A DNA stretch of 43,268 nucleotides from Bacteroidota bacterium (GTDB lineage Bacteria > Bacteroidota > Bacteroidia > AKYH767-A > JABDAW01), in NCBI GenBank assembly GCA_013288905.1, contig JABDAW010000005.1, positions 1 through 43,268 on the forward strand, in the 5' to 3' direction. The position numbers and the translations under genes were made by a program. Positions 32,401-40,558 of the stretch are shown one piece after another (the stretch's first letter is position 1; each line of letters starts with the position of its first letter). Under the pieces are notes generated by a model. The model made no database searches. It worked only from the letters and a program-made list of their open reading frames with translations, and was not told the DNA's origin.

Positions 32401-33880
32401 TGTGGTAAGCGATCTGACTAAGGGTGTGGAAGGCATCTTACGTGAACCCAATGGTTGTTTTGAGCAGACTTCCATGAGTTCTTATCCCAATGTCATGGTC
32501 ATGAATTATCTTAAAGAAACAGATAATAAGGATGAGAAGTTATTGGCATCTGCAAGTGGTTTTGTTGACAGGGGTTATAAGAGACTGACTACCTTCGAAA
32601 CCAAGGATAAAGGTTATGAATGGTTTGGTGGCGCACCTGCCCATGAAGCCCTTACAGCTTATGGTTTGATGCAATTCAATGACATGAAGGCTGTGGATAA
32701 TAATGTGGATCAAAAGATGATTGATCGCACTGCCGAATGGTTGATGAGCCGAAAGAATGGCAATGGCGGATTCCAGCGCAATCCAAGGGCTTTGGATAAC
32801 TTCGGTGGTGCTCCAGAAGACATTACCAATGCCTATATCGTCTATGCTTTGACCGAAGCGGGATACAATGATTTGGATAAAGAAATTGATCTTGTTCAGA
32901 AGAAAGCTGTAGATAATAAAGACCCATATCAACTGGCTTTATTGGCGAATACATTATACAAAAGAAAAGAAATCGCCAAGGCTGATAAAGTTCTTGCAGA
33001 GTTATTAACGAAGCAAAACGTTGATGGCAGTTGGACTGGTACTACTTCTTCCATCACTCGTTCGGGAGGGAAATCATTGACTATTGAAACCACTTCATTA
33101 GCCATCCTTGCTATCATAAGAAGTACCGGAAATAACATTCAGGCATTAAACAAAGCCGTTCAATATATTGTCGGAGAACGCAGTGGATACGGGGCTTTCG
33201 GCTCTACTCAAGGAACTATCCTTGCTCTTAAAGCCTTGACCGAATATGCCAGATTCTCCAAGCATACCAGCGAAGACGGCACCATAGAATTCTATGTTGA
33301 TGGAAGGAAAGTTGCCGAGAAATCATACAAGGCAGGGGATAAGGATGCCATCGTTATTGATGGTCTGGATAAATATATCAAGACGGGAAAGCATGACTTG
33401 AAAGTAAGGTATGTAGGAGTCAAGAACCCGCTCCCATACAGCATTGCGGTATCATACAACACTTTCCTTCCGAACAGTTCCAAGGATTGCAAGGTGAGTA
33501 TCGAGACGAAGTTATTCAGCAATAACATCAAGACCGGCGAGACTGTTCGATTGTCTGCAACCCTTACCAATACTACTAAAGAAGGACTTCCAAGCACAAT
33601 GGCTATTATTGGAATTCCGGCAGGACTATCTCCACAGCCTTGGCAATTAAAGGAGATGCAAGAGAAACATGTCTTCGATTATTATGAAATCAAGGGCAAT
33701 TCGGTCATCTGTTATTACAGACAGATGGCTCCTTCAGAAGTCAAGAATATCAACTTCGATTTGAAAGCAGATGTGCCTGGAAGCTATGATTCACCTGCAT
33801 CTTCGGCATATCTTTATTATACCAATGAATACAAGTGCTGGACTTCGACGGGGAATGTTATTATCAGGAAGATGATGTAA
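29426..33880 (+). CDS. Alpha-2-macroglobulin family protein with thioester motif
   Basis: 1484 residues. An N-terminal hydrophobic segment (about residues 10-29) serves as signal or anchor; there is no lipobox. The MG2-type motif VYMQFDKPFYKPGETIWFAA lies at 61-80, with several macroglobulin-like beta domains. A carboxypeptidase-regulatory-like insert (AILSGTIIDQNASKPISSAK) lies near 568-640, a Pro/Ala/Met-rich linker near 690-760, and the thioester GCFEQ with Cys1011 and Gln1014 is followed by the alpha/alpha barrel TED domain. Bacterial homologs trap attacking proteases covalently in the periplasm (known for E. coli relatives). No penicillin-binding-protein 1C gene is adjacent, unlike in Proteobacteria. 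Confidence 0.93.
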   Translation: MKKKNVIRNVFSIAFVMAMVFGVMSLIKAGGYFQQEVENDFIKKARSKFDSALLKHPEDRVYMQFDKPFYKPGETIWFAAYVRNGKDFTPSEKSDILHVQLIGPKGNVEKEIKLIGKNGKTIGDFTIAAESPGGLYKVKAFTNWQKNETDTVFFEKELTVQDVVLPNLKMKLDFERKAFGPGDEVIAKLELNTNENQPLANYNFKYVANLEGKKLLESTSVTGNDGIMYIHFKLPENLKTNDGLVNVLIDYQGQTESVSRSIPIVLNNINFSMYPEGGDLVNDLESRVAFRALNEFGKPADVEGDVFDSNNKLITHFSSYHQGMGAFNIKPEGGKRYFVKITKPENIREKFDLPEPMPRGYVLSTDNVNHNELVLNVKSTETEELNIIAQTRGKICYATSFAANAGNNKLILPANQFPIGVSQITLFDSKGIERAERLVFLNKNKQLSIAIETDKEKYLPREKVKMTVTVRDDRGMPMPASLSMAVVNDQLLSFADDKSGNILSKLLLENDIKGKVEEPAFYFNTKEPKADVALDYLLMTAGWRRFTWKKILENDLPNIAYQGERAILSGTIIDQNASKPISSAKIKVNGTERTISVNEKGEFFLDKLDLSNPTNINVDAEGYIPQTIAVYDYKEGIKYYLTDKNQVVYERSEVVIQGANMDRQNLMAAPNNVFMDMGAVAVKPQKMPKVNKAPAPKAMPAPANVDIVAKMDKDIMVADQAELNAFRGMQWQANAKEEVEQVNNGFVPANNNMKMMARRIKPVNPNASTPPAIGYYRAKEFPMINYPIVQENVVRNDFRSTIYWNGNVAIDRTGTGVVEFYNSDDISSFRATVEGISADGMVGRTEKTYFTQLPFAMTVKAPVEVATEDKVSIPLTLKNNTNSSITGTLNFKAPAGFKEIIPVETTQTLSAGQVKVIYLDYHVMNTIGDGDLDVSFNSSGLNDAFTQKMKIVAKGFPVTISFSGKEATKEYEINIQNIVDGSLTAQLTAFPSVVSDLTKGVEGILREPNGCFEQTSMSSYPNVMVMNYLKETDNKDEKLLASASGFVDRGYKRLTTFETKDKGYEWFGGAPAHEALTAYGLMQFNDMKAVDNNVDQKMIDRTAEWLMSRKNGNGGFQRNPRALDNFGGAPEDITNAYIVYALTEAGYNDLDKEIDLVQKKAVDNKDPYQLALLANTLYKRKEIAKADKVLAELLTKQNVDGSWTGTTSSITRSGGKSLTIETTSLAILAIIRSTGNNIQALNKAVQYIVGERSGYGAFGSTQGTILALKALTEYARFSKHTSEDGTIEFYVDGRKVAEKSYKAGDKDAIVIDGLDKYIKTGKHDLKVRYVGVKNPLPYSIAVSYNTFLPNSSKDCKVSIETKLFSNNIKTGETVRLSATLTNTTKEGLPSTMAIIGIPAGLSPQPWQLKEMQEKHVFDYYEIKGNSVICYYRQMAPSEVKNINFDLKADVPGSYDSPASSAYLYYTNEYKCWTSTGNVIIRKMM

Positions 33881-33896
33881 GAGGGAAGATGGTGAG

Positions 33897-33946
33897 AAGC
33901 CACGAATTTCACGAATTATAATTCTAATTCGTGAAATTCGTGGCTT
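33897..33946. repeat. Perfect 22-bp-arm palindrome AAGCCACGAATT...
   Basis: AAGCCACGAATTTCACGAAT (starting 33897, 22-nt arm) and its exact inverse at 33925-33946 with a 6-nt loop. Directly behind the macroglobulin gene. A widespread dispersed repeat type (memory); no T-run. Confidence 0.88.
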
Positions 33947-34140
33947 AATTGTTGGTTAAAGCCCTGTGTTAAACAAATAACCAGTATGTCAAATTCCAAA
34001 TTCAGGTTCAATTCTTAAATCAAATAATCATTGTGAAATAGGACAACAATAGTTGCTCATACAGTAATAAATAGAAAAAAATCATATCCAGCTTTTGTGC
34101 CAAAAATATAAAAATCATCTACCATCTCATTTTTGATACA

Positions 34141-34170
34141 AAGCCCCCGAATGTTGCCATCCGGAGGCTT
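34141..34170. terminator. Hairpin behind the Fn3 pseudogene
   Basis: AAGCCCCCGAATG and CATCCGGAGGCTT with a 4-nt loop and two mismatches. It resembles the terminator at 28135-28174. Confidence 0.6.
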
Positions 34171-34196
34171 AATTTCATCAAATCTTTTATAAAGAC

Positions 34197-34720
34197 CTAT
34201 TGACAGATGCAATATGCACTGTAAATCCATGCGCCGGGACCATTACTATCATTCATCCTGAATCGAAACCAATATTTGGTGAGCTGAGTCAAGCCACTGA
34301 CCAGGATTTTCGCCCTGTTAGTGGTGCCGCAGCCTATCCAGGCAATGTTATCTGTAGTAAGTTGATATTCATAAGCTTTTCTTGGTCCTTAAAGATTTCC
34401 CGATTACTTTAATCGTTCCGGTCAATTTTCCCCAGGTAGCTGCTAAAGGCGCTTTAGGCGTCCTTGTATGAACAATAACTTTAAAATTCGAACTTACGAT
34501 AATAGCTTCAGCAATTTCCACTGTTAATGCAGCGTTTGCAAGTCCCTGAACCCAGGCTAATAAGGCTATCAAATCCAATTCTACCTGGTTCATGGCACCA
34601 TCGCGAAGTTTAGTAGCTCCTTTTTCATCATTATTCGCTTTTGTTTGCAATTTTCCAAGGGCTATAAGGTCAGTATTTAATCCCGCAAGACCGCTCCATA
34701 CAGGTGTAAAGTAAAAAAAA
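34197..34720 (-). pseudogene. Fn3-domain protein, frameshifted and 5'-truncated
   Basis: Minus-strand reading gives a helical part (LIALGKLQTKANNDEKGATK, VELDLIALLAWVQGLANA) and then TPKAPLAATWGKLTGTIKVI. The frame then runs into a stop near 34369. One base beyond, the next frame continues as AYEYQLTTDNIAWIG...GLTQLTKYWFRFRMNDSNGP and ends at 34197-34199, a clear Fn3-like domain. Removing one A from the run complementary to 34377-34380 restores KSLRTKKAYEYQLTT. Upstream, an eight-T run and stop codons cut off the N-terminus. The helical-plus-Fn3 layout is a recurrent Bacteroidota hypothetical family (memory). A sequencing error could explain the frameshift but not the missing 5' end. Confidence 0.8.
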
Positions 34721-34939
34721 GCACCTTAATTACCTTCTGAATTCAACCTTCAAAAACCTCCCTTTTTCCGTGTCAAAAAACAGGCTGCTTTTTACTACCT
34801 TATTCAGCATGATAATTTGCTGCTTTTTGCTACTGTTTGCTCCCCTGAAAACGCCCTTAAAAGAGCATTAAAACTGGATGGTTTTACTATGATTTCTGCC
34901 GCTTTTCCAGTGAATTCCGTTCCTAATATGGTCAAAAAA

Positions 34940-35338
34940 CAACCGTTTCGACTACAATCCGAACCGTCTGAACTATAAACCCTTCGTCGTAAGCTATAAA
35001 CCGAACCGCGTACGCCATAGCGCGCTCCGCGTTAGCTATAAACCGAACCGCGTGCATTATACGCCGAACCCGCTATACCATAAGCCGAACCCGCTATACC
35101 ATAAGCCGAACCGCGTGTACTATACACCGAACCCGCTACACCAGAAACCGAACCGTCTGCATCATCCGGCGAACCCGCTACACCATAAACCGAACCCGCT
35201 ACACCACAAAATGAACCCTCTGAACCCCAAACCGAACCCGCTCACCTACAAACCGAATGGTATTGCTTACAACCCGAACAGATTCAGCATGAAACCGAAC
35301 CGCCTCGACCTCAGGATGAACCGACTCGCTACTCTCTT
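34940..35338. repeat. 21-bp-period array, 19 units, strictly phased
   Basis: GAACC-type words start at 34940, 34961, 35003, 35045, 35066, 35087, 35108, 35129, 35150, 35171, 35192, 35213, 35234, 35255, 35276, 35297 and 35318: every step is 21 or 42 bp. The typical unit is GAACCCGCTATACCATAAGC; the two missing positions (34982, 35024) hold degenerate units. Reading through gives 7-residue repeats such as PNPLYHK, which is a side effect of the 21-bp step. No spacers or leader as in CRISPR. Confidence 0.88.
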
Positions 35339-35489
35339 TTTATTTTAGCATATTATTTTTTGGAATAAATAGTAATAGAATGGATCAATACTACCTATAA
35401 TAGTGGTATAATTATATTCGCCATCAACAAAATCTTTCTATAATCACATAGTCGAACAATAGGTTAATTTGTGTTAATATACCTATGAT

Positions 35490-35691
35490 GGGTGTACGAC
35501 AAATTTCAAAATTATAGTATCTTATATTCATTGCCGTTGGCTTTAGCCAACGGTATAAAAGGGATTAAGTAATTGGCTTGAGCCAAATTGTTATTGGTGG
35601 TTTGGCTAAAGCCAAATTGTTATTAATCCATTATCCGTTGGCTAAAGCCAACGGCAATGAATGATGAATTTGGGAAATTTGTCGTACACCC
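35490..35691. mobile_element. MITE-like element, 202 bp, with near-perfect 8-bp target duplication
   Basis: Terminal inverted repeats GGGTGTACGACAAATTT (35490-35506) and AAATTTGTCGTACACCC (35675-35691). Flanks CCTATGAT (35482-35489) and TCTATGAT (35692-35699) agree in 7 of 8 bases. Inside, CCGTTGGCTTTAGCCAACGG near 35529 and CCGTTGGCTAAAGCCAACGG near 35636 form nested palindromes, plus two TTGGCT...AGCCAA words in the centre. No ORF for a transposase. Confidence 0.78.
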
Positions 35692-35813
35692 TCTATGATT
35701 TCAGGGATTTTAGTGGCAACAATCGGACAGGTTAATTTTAATCTGTGAATCTGTGGCTTCTTGTTTTGGTAATAACTTTTGGTGAAGGACAAGGAAAGTT
35801 TTTATCGGATTAT

Positions 35814-35844
35814 TTGTTTCCTATCCTTATTCTACATATCTTTG
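35814..35844 (+). promoter_or_regulatory. Strong Bacteroidota-type promoter
   Basis: TTG (35814-35816), 20-bp spacer, TATCTTTG (35837-35844). A near-ideal match that drives only the broken ORF at 35876. Confidence 0.72.
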
Positions 35845-35875
35845 CATCCCCAAATACATTCAAACCTACTTATTA

Positions 35876-36151
35876 ATGACATCAGTTTTCCTAATTATTA
35901 TCCTTCTTCTCCCCCTGCTTTTAGCGAAAGCACTGCATGAAACGCCACGTCCCGCAGGTATTTCGACGCTGTTCACTATTCACTATTCACTATTCACTAT
36001 TCACTGTTCACTATTCACTATTCACTATTCACTGTAAGTTCTTCACGACTTCAGGATATTTCATTTCTGCTCATCTCAAGATGGCTTTCCTCCCGCTGGC
36101 GAAAGTCGGATCATGGTCACGAATGAAGCCGACTTTAAATTAAACAAGTAG
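35876..36151 (+). pseudogene. Small membrane-protein gene broken by a 7-bp tandem repeat
   Basis: From the ATG at 35876 the frame encodes MTSVFLIIILLLPLLLAKAL, one hydrophobic helix, then HETPRPAG, then the peptide of a TTCACTA repeat, and a TAA at 36035-36037 directly after it. In the same frame the sequence goes on as VLHDFRIFHFCSSQDGFPPA and GESRIMVTNEADFKLNK to a TAG at 36149-36151. So a coherent frame of 91 codons contains one stop at the repeat edge. I do not recognise the parent family. Confidence 0.55.
35972..36034. repeat. 7-bp tandem repeat (TTCACTA x 9)
   Basis: Nine uninterrupted 7-bp units: TTCACTA with two TTCACTG variants at units 5 and 9. Being seven bases long, gain or loss of a unit would change the reading frame of the surrounding ORF. 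Confidence 0.9.
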
Positions 36152-36265
36152 TGGATTCCGAACTACCATAGGTTTATTACATTCAACGTATTAGTGATAA
36201 TCGCAAGCAGGAAGAAAGGTTGGCGAGAGGGATAAAACAAGAATTCAAACAAAAATTTAATAATA

Positions 36266-37945
36266 ATGAAAGAGATTAATAAATCAATTGCAGCGATGAT
36301 AGCATCTATGCTTATGCTGCTGGCTCCGGCTCTTTTGCTGTTGAGCCTTTCGAATAAATGTTCTGCACAAGCTAATTTTCTTGTTCCATCTATATATTCA
36401 GATGTTTCTGCTGGTGGTCCAGGAGGGCATACAAATTGTGACGTTAAACAAGATTACATTGGGGATACTGTTTTGGCGTGGGTAAGTCCTGATCATCTCA
36501 ACTGGGCATATAATGGATATACTGGTTCAACTGGATTTCAACATGCAGGTTCAAATTATTTCTCTGATGTAGCAATTTCAATTGATGCAAGTTCTAATCA
36601 TAATGTTTGGATCATGGTTGTTTACTATTCTCACCCTGATTATTATTTGGAAACCTATGAATGGAATTCCATATCACACATGTTCAATTATAACGCAACA
36701 CTAACGCTTGAATCAACAATTGTCAGATCCCTATTAAGATCAACAATTAATATTGATGAAGAATATGGTAATTTCGTAATTGTATGGCCAGATTCAGTAC
36801 ATCTTAATGCTTGGACTGGTGTCAACGGATCGGCTGGACCAGTTCTTACGGGAAGTTATCAACCACTATACACAAGTATTTCCAGTTCAGATAGTTTTCA
36901 GTATAGATTACCAGACGTTGCTATATACTCAATTTCAACATCTTCACCAGATGTCTATATTAGTTATATTGATAGTGTTAATAATCTTCTTGATGTTGAT
37001 GAATATACATTTTCATCGTCTTCAGGGTTGAGTCTGAATGGTAACATATTTAATACTTCTATCAATGGCATTGCACCTCCTCGAATTGCTTGTGCTCCAA
37101 GACTTAACAGTATACCTGCGAAAAATGAAGATTGGACCGTAGTATGGGCAGATCCTACTACAGATATTATTTATGGCGAAACATATAACATGTATACAAA
37201 TACAGGTTATTCCAATATTTATACAGATTTATGCACCACAGATATTGACTTGGCAACAGAGCAAAATTTTGATCCTGTGGTTACTTATTCATCAAGCTAT
37301 AATATAACTGGAAGTGGTGCAGGAGGAATAATGGTTGCCTGGATTACTTATGGCATAGATCCTTCTAAAGTTTGGCAACCTTTTCCATATTTCTATGGCA
37401 GAGTACCATTAGCAGAAAAATGTGATGTAACTGGTGCTGAAGTAACAAATTGTAATTATCTGGTTATCCCTACAAATCAGAATACAGATTGGTTGGATTA
37501 TCAAATTGCTATTTCGCTCGCAGGCAGAGATTATCCCTGGGTAGCATCCAGCAATGATGATATTTTTTATGTATGGGATGCCGGAGTTGTCAATAGTACA
37601 TTGGTTGAATCTCTTGAAAGAAAAGAAATAACATATTCTGGTGGTAACAGCAGCAGTGACTGGCGAAAGCAAAATAATATGCAAACAAATCAAATTCTAA
37701 ATGGTGTATATCCTAATCCAAGCACTGGTACTTTTAATCTGAATGTTCAATCAGAAATTGGAGAGACGATAAAGATTGAAATCTTTAATTCACTGGATCA
37801 GGAAGTGTATTCTTCTGAAGAAGAATCAAGATCAACATTCTATACAAAAGCTATTGCATTAAAGAACTATAGTGAAGGTATTTATTTTATAAGAGAAACA
37901 GGCAGCACTACTACAAACAACTGGAAAATTGCAATAACAAATTAA
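36266..37945 (+). CDS. T9SS-secreted protein
   Basis: 559 residues. A long signal peptide (MKEINKSIAAMIASMLMLLA...CSAQ). The middle is beta-rich with repeated AW-, -DV-IS and WVASSN-like strands, perhaps a propeller (DTVLAWVSPDHLNWAYNG, GNFVIVWPDSVHLNAW, WTVVWADPTTDIIYGE). The C-terminus is a T9SS type A domain: GVYPNPSTGTFNLNV, IEIFNSLDQEVYS and YSEGIYFIRETG. Exported to or beyond the cell surface; ligand unknown. The next gene, at 38021, follows a 76-nt gap that contains a dispersed repeat. Confidence 0.88.
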   Translation: MKEINKSIAAMIASMLMLLAPALLLLSLSNKCSAQANFLVPSIYSDVSAGGPGGHTNCDVKQDYIGDTVLAWVSPDHLNWAYNGYTGSTGFQHAGSNYFSDVAISIDASSNHNVWIMVVYYSHPDYYLETYEWNSISHMFNYNATLTLESTIVRSLLRSTINIDEEYGNFVIVWPDSVHLNAWTGVNGSAGPVLTGSYQPLYTSISSSDSFQYRLPDVAIYSISTSSPDVYISYIDSVNNLLDVDEYTFSSSSGLSLNGNIFNTSINGIAPPRIACAPRLNSIPAKNEDWTVVWADPTTDIIYGETYNMYTNTGYSNIYTDLCTTDIDLATEQNFDPVVTYSSSYNITGSGAGGIMVAWITYGIDPSKVWQPFPYFYGRVPLAEKCDVTGAEVTNCNYLVIPTNQNTDWLDYQIAISLAGRDYPWVASSNDDIFYVWDAGVVNSTLVESLERKEITYSGGNSSSDWRKQNNMQTNQILNGVYPNPSTGTFNLNVQSEIGETIKIEIFNSLDQEVYSSEEESRSTFYTKAIALKNYSEGIYFIRETGSTTTNNWKIAITN

Positions 37946-37971
37946 ATTCACATTAACCATCTCATTCTTTA

Positions 37972-38005
37972 CCCCTCTCCCTTTGGAGAGGGGCAAGGAG
38001 TGAGG
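37972..38005. repeat. CCCCTCTCC...GGAGAGGGG dispersed repeat, copy 2
   Basis: CCCCTCTCCCTTTGGAGAGG with GGCAAGGAGTGAGG after it; matches the copy at 17916-17950 except for a few bases. It lies 16 nt before a start codon, so it would form a hairpin close to the translation start if transcribed. Confidence 0.85.
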
Positions 38006-38020
38006 CAAAAATAAACAATC

Positions 38021-40540
38021 ATGAAAAAAATAATTATATTTCTAATTACAATCATAATAACATTTGGCTTTAATAAATCAAGAGCCCAATATCTTTGGGG
38101 AATGGCTGCTAGTCAAAATAGCAATAATATTGGAAGCAATATTTTTAAAATTAATGAAGACGGTACCAATTTTCAAGCAGTCCATGTATTTGATTCTGCA
38201 ACAGGATATATTGCTATTGGCACCCTTTTATTTGCAAACAATAAATTTTATGGTCTAACTTGTTATGGAGGCTCACATGATGACGGTGTAATTTTTAGTT
38301 ATGATTCCACCACATATACTTACACCGATTTATATGATTTTACTGGAATTGATGGAAAAAATCCCAATGGGAGCCTTATTAAAGTAAATAATGGCTTGTT
38401 ATATGGAATGACAAATCAAGGTGGCACTACCAATGATGGCGTGATCTTTAGTTATAACATAATAACTAATACCCTGACAGATTTATACAACTTTGATGGA
38501 ACTCATGGAAAACGACCTGATGGAAATTTGTTTTTAGCATCAAATGGATGCTTCTATGGAATGACTTATAGCGGAGGATTATATAATGCTGGAGTTGCTT
38601 TCAAATATGATACTTCCTCACATGCCTATACAGATATTCATGATTTTCACAACCCATCAGATGGTCATCAGCCTTATGGTTCTTTAATGCAAGCAAGCAA
38701 TGGATTAATATATGGAATGACTTCATTAGGTGGAGGCGGGACAAGTACTGGAATTTTATTTAGTATAAATCCTATAATTAATGATACTTTTATTTTAGTT
38801 CATAACTTTATAATTTCAACTGGTGATCAACCCCATGGCTCACTAATACAAGCAAGTAACGGTTTATTATATGGTATGACCTATGTCGGTGGAATAAATA
38901 ATGAAGGAGTTATTTTTAGCTTTAATACTTCAAATAATGTATATGCTGATTTAGCTGCTTTTAATAATACAATAAATGGTTCTGGACCTCAAGGAGATTT
39001 ACTTGAAGGAAGAAATGGGAAATTATATGGTTTGGTAACCTTTGGTGGTTCTGGTGGTTCTGAAGGAACGATCATAAGTTTTGATACTAATACCAATATA
39101 GTTACGAACATGCACACATTTACAGGTTCAGATGGAAGCGAACCATGGGGAAACCTCATAGAGCCACCATCATGTATTATACCAGTATTATTAACTAATA
39201 ACAATCAAAACTTATGTGTTGGAAGTAGTATCACGCTTACTGTTAGTGGTGCGAGTTCATATAGTTGGCAGACTAATAATAGCACAGATAGCGCAATAAC
39301 AGTTTCCCCCATATCAACAACAACTTATATAGTTACAGGTTCTAATGGTGGTTGCAGTAAGACAGATAGTATAACTGTTACTGTTCTTCCTTCCCCAACC
39401 CCCGTCATTACCCCCAATGGTCCCACCACCTTCTGCCAGGGAGGTTCTGTCCTTCTTACCACAGGTTCCTTTGCTACCTATCTTTGGAATAATGGCATCA
39501 CCACACAAAGCATCAATGCCACGGCTTCCGGCAATTACAGCATCACCGTCACCAATAGCGGCGGCTGCACAGGCATAGCATCTGAGACAGTGTCTGTCAC
39601 TGCAAATCCCGTCCCTGTCATCGCTCCCACAAGCCCCATCAATCTCTGCGAAGGAGAAAATGTGACGCTTCACGCCAGCAATGGCATCCTCTACAACTGG
39701 AGCAATGGCGCCACCACACAATACCTTGATGTTTCAACCTCAGGGACATATAGTGTTACCGTTACCTATGGTGTCAATTGCAGCAATACATCCGCCCCCA
39801 CTGATGTCATCGTCCATCCCCTCCCCTTAGCCACGATAGCAGCCCTCCCCGAGAACCTGGAATTCTGCATCGGCGACAGCATCCTGCTCACAGCAAACAG
39901 CAGCACTTCACCAATAACTTATCTATGGAATCAAGGATCCACCACCCAAAGCATAGAAGCCACGCAGTCCGGCGACTTCACGGTAATAGTTACCGACACC
40001 ATAGGGTGCCATAGCAGCAGCTCCATCAACCTGACAAGCTATCTCTATCCGGTAGCGAACTTCACCTACTCGATATTCCTGAATACCACGACTTTCACCA
40101 ACACCTCCACTAATGGCACGGCATATCAATGGTACTTTGGCGATGGCAATGTCTCCACCCTCATGAACCCCACCCACACCTATTCTCATGACAGCACCTA
40201 CACCATCACCCTGATAGTTACCAATCCCTGTGGTGCCGACACGGTAAGATATACCATAACCCTAACAGGCATCAATGAAATCAATGTATCCAATAGTTTT
40301 TATATCTTCCCTAACCCCGCAAACAATCAAGTGAAAATATCTTTCTCGTCAGATAGAGAGGAATCTTATAATGTGCGTTTAATAGACGTTACAGGCAGAA
40401 CAATCATCACAGACAATCAAATAGCTGTATCGGGCGATGATCATTATCTTATGGATGTATCAACTATCGCCAGGGGTGTTTATATAGTTTCCCTTCAAAA
40501 GCGAGATGCTGTTTTGAAATCTAAATTAGTTATACAATAA
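38021..40540 (+). CDS. T9SS-secreted protein with GloVer-type repeats, Ig-like and PKD domains
   Basis: 839 residues. Signal peptide MKKIIIFLITIIITFGFNKS...AQ. Residues about 25-380 hold six to seven repeats of about 50 residues with LYGMT--GG----GVIFSY and PDGNLF/PYGSLMQASNG, the pattern I know as the GloVer tandem repeat. About 385-690 are Ig-like units with NLCVGSSITLTVSGASSYSW, FCQGGSVLLTTGSFATYLW and LCEGENVTLHASNGILYNW. A PKD domain follows (YQWYFGDGNVSTLMNPTHTY). The C-terminus FYIFPNPANNQVKISF...GVYIVSLQKRD is a T9SS sorting domain. The GloVer half is AT-rich; from about 39390 the DNA becomes C-rich. Surface-attached or released; ligand unknown. Confidence 0.9.
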   Translation: MKKIIIFLITIIITFGFNKSRAQYLWGMAASQNSNNIGSNIFKINEDGTNFQAVHVFDSATGYIAIGTLLFANNKFYGLTCYGGSHDDGVIFSYDSTTYTYTDLYDFTGIDGKNPNGSLIKVNNGLLYGMTNQGGTTNDGVIFSYNIITNTLTDLYNFDGTHGKRPDGNLFLASNGCFYGMTYSGGLYNAGVAFKYDTSSHAYTDIHDFHNPSDGHQPYGSLMQASNGLIYGMTSLGGGGTSTGILFSINPIINDTFILVHNFIISTGDQPHGSLIQASNGLLYGMTYVGGINNEGVIFSFNTSNNVYADLAAFNNTINGSGPQGDLLEGRNGKLYGLVTFGGSGGSEGTIISFDTNTNIVTNMHTFTGSDGSEPWGNLIEPPSCIIPVLLTNNNQNLCVGSSITLTVSGASSYSWQTNNSTDSAITVSPISTTTYIVTGSNGGCSKTDSITVTVLPSPTPVITPNGPTTFCQGGSVLLTTGSFATYLWNNGITTQSINATASGNYSITVTNSGGCTGIASETVSVTANPVPVIAPTSPINLCEGENVTLHASNGILYNWSNGATTQYLDVSTSGTYSVTVTYGVNCSNTSAPTDVIVHPLPLATIAALPENLEFCIGDSILLTANSSTSPITYLWNQGSTTQSIEATQSGDFTVIVTDTIGCHSSSSINLTSYLYPVANFTYSIFLNTTTFTNTSTNGTAYQWYFGDGNVSTLMNPTHTYSHDSTYTITLIVTNPCGADTVRYTITLTGINEINVSNSFYIFPNPANNQVKISFSSDREESYNVRLIDVTGRTIITDNQIAVSGDDHYLMDVSTIARGVYIVSLQKRDAVLKSKLVIQ

Positions 40541-40558
40541 ACCTTACCTTTTTCATAT

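Noticed and set aside
34369..34650. Intact 93-residue gene on the minus strand
   Set aside because: Homology to the helical-plus-Fn3 family continues in another frame past its stop and before its start, so it is part of a pseudogene.
34940..35338. CRISPR array
   Set aside because: Step of 21 bp is too short, there are no unique spacers between constant repeats, units diverge throughout, and no cas gene is near. The same applies to the other 21-bp arrays.
35052..35348. ORF of 98 residues with 7-residue PNPLYHK repeats
   Set aside because: Produced by the 21-bp period being divisible by three; no promoter or start context, and other arrays give similar unrelated ORFs (17998-18201, 3422-3619).
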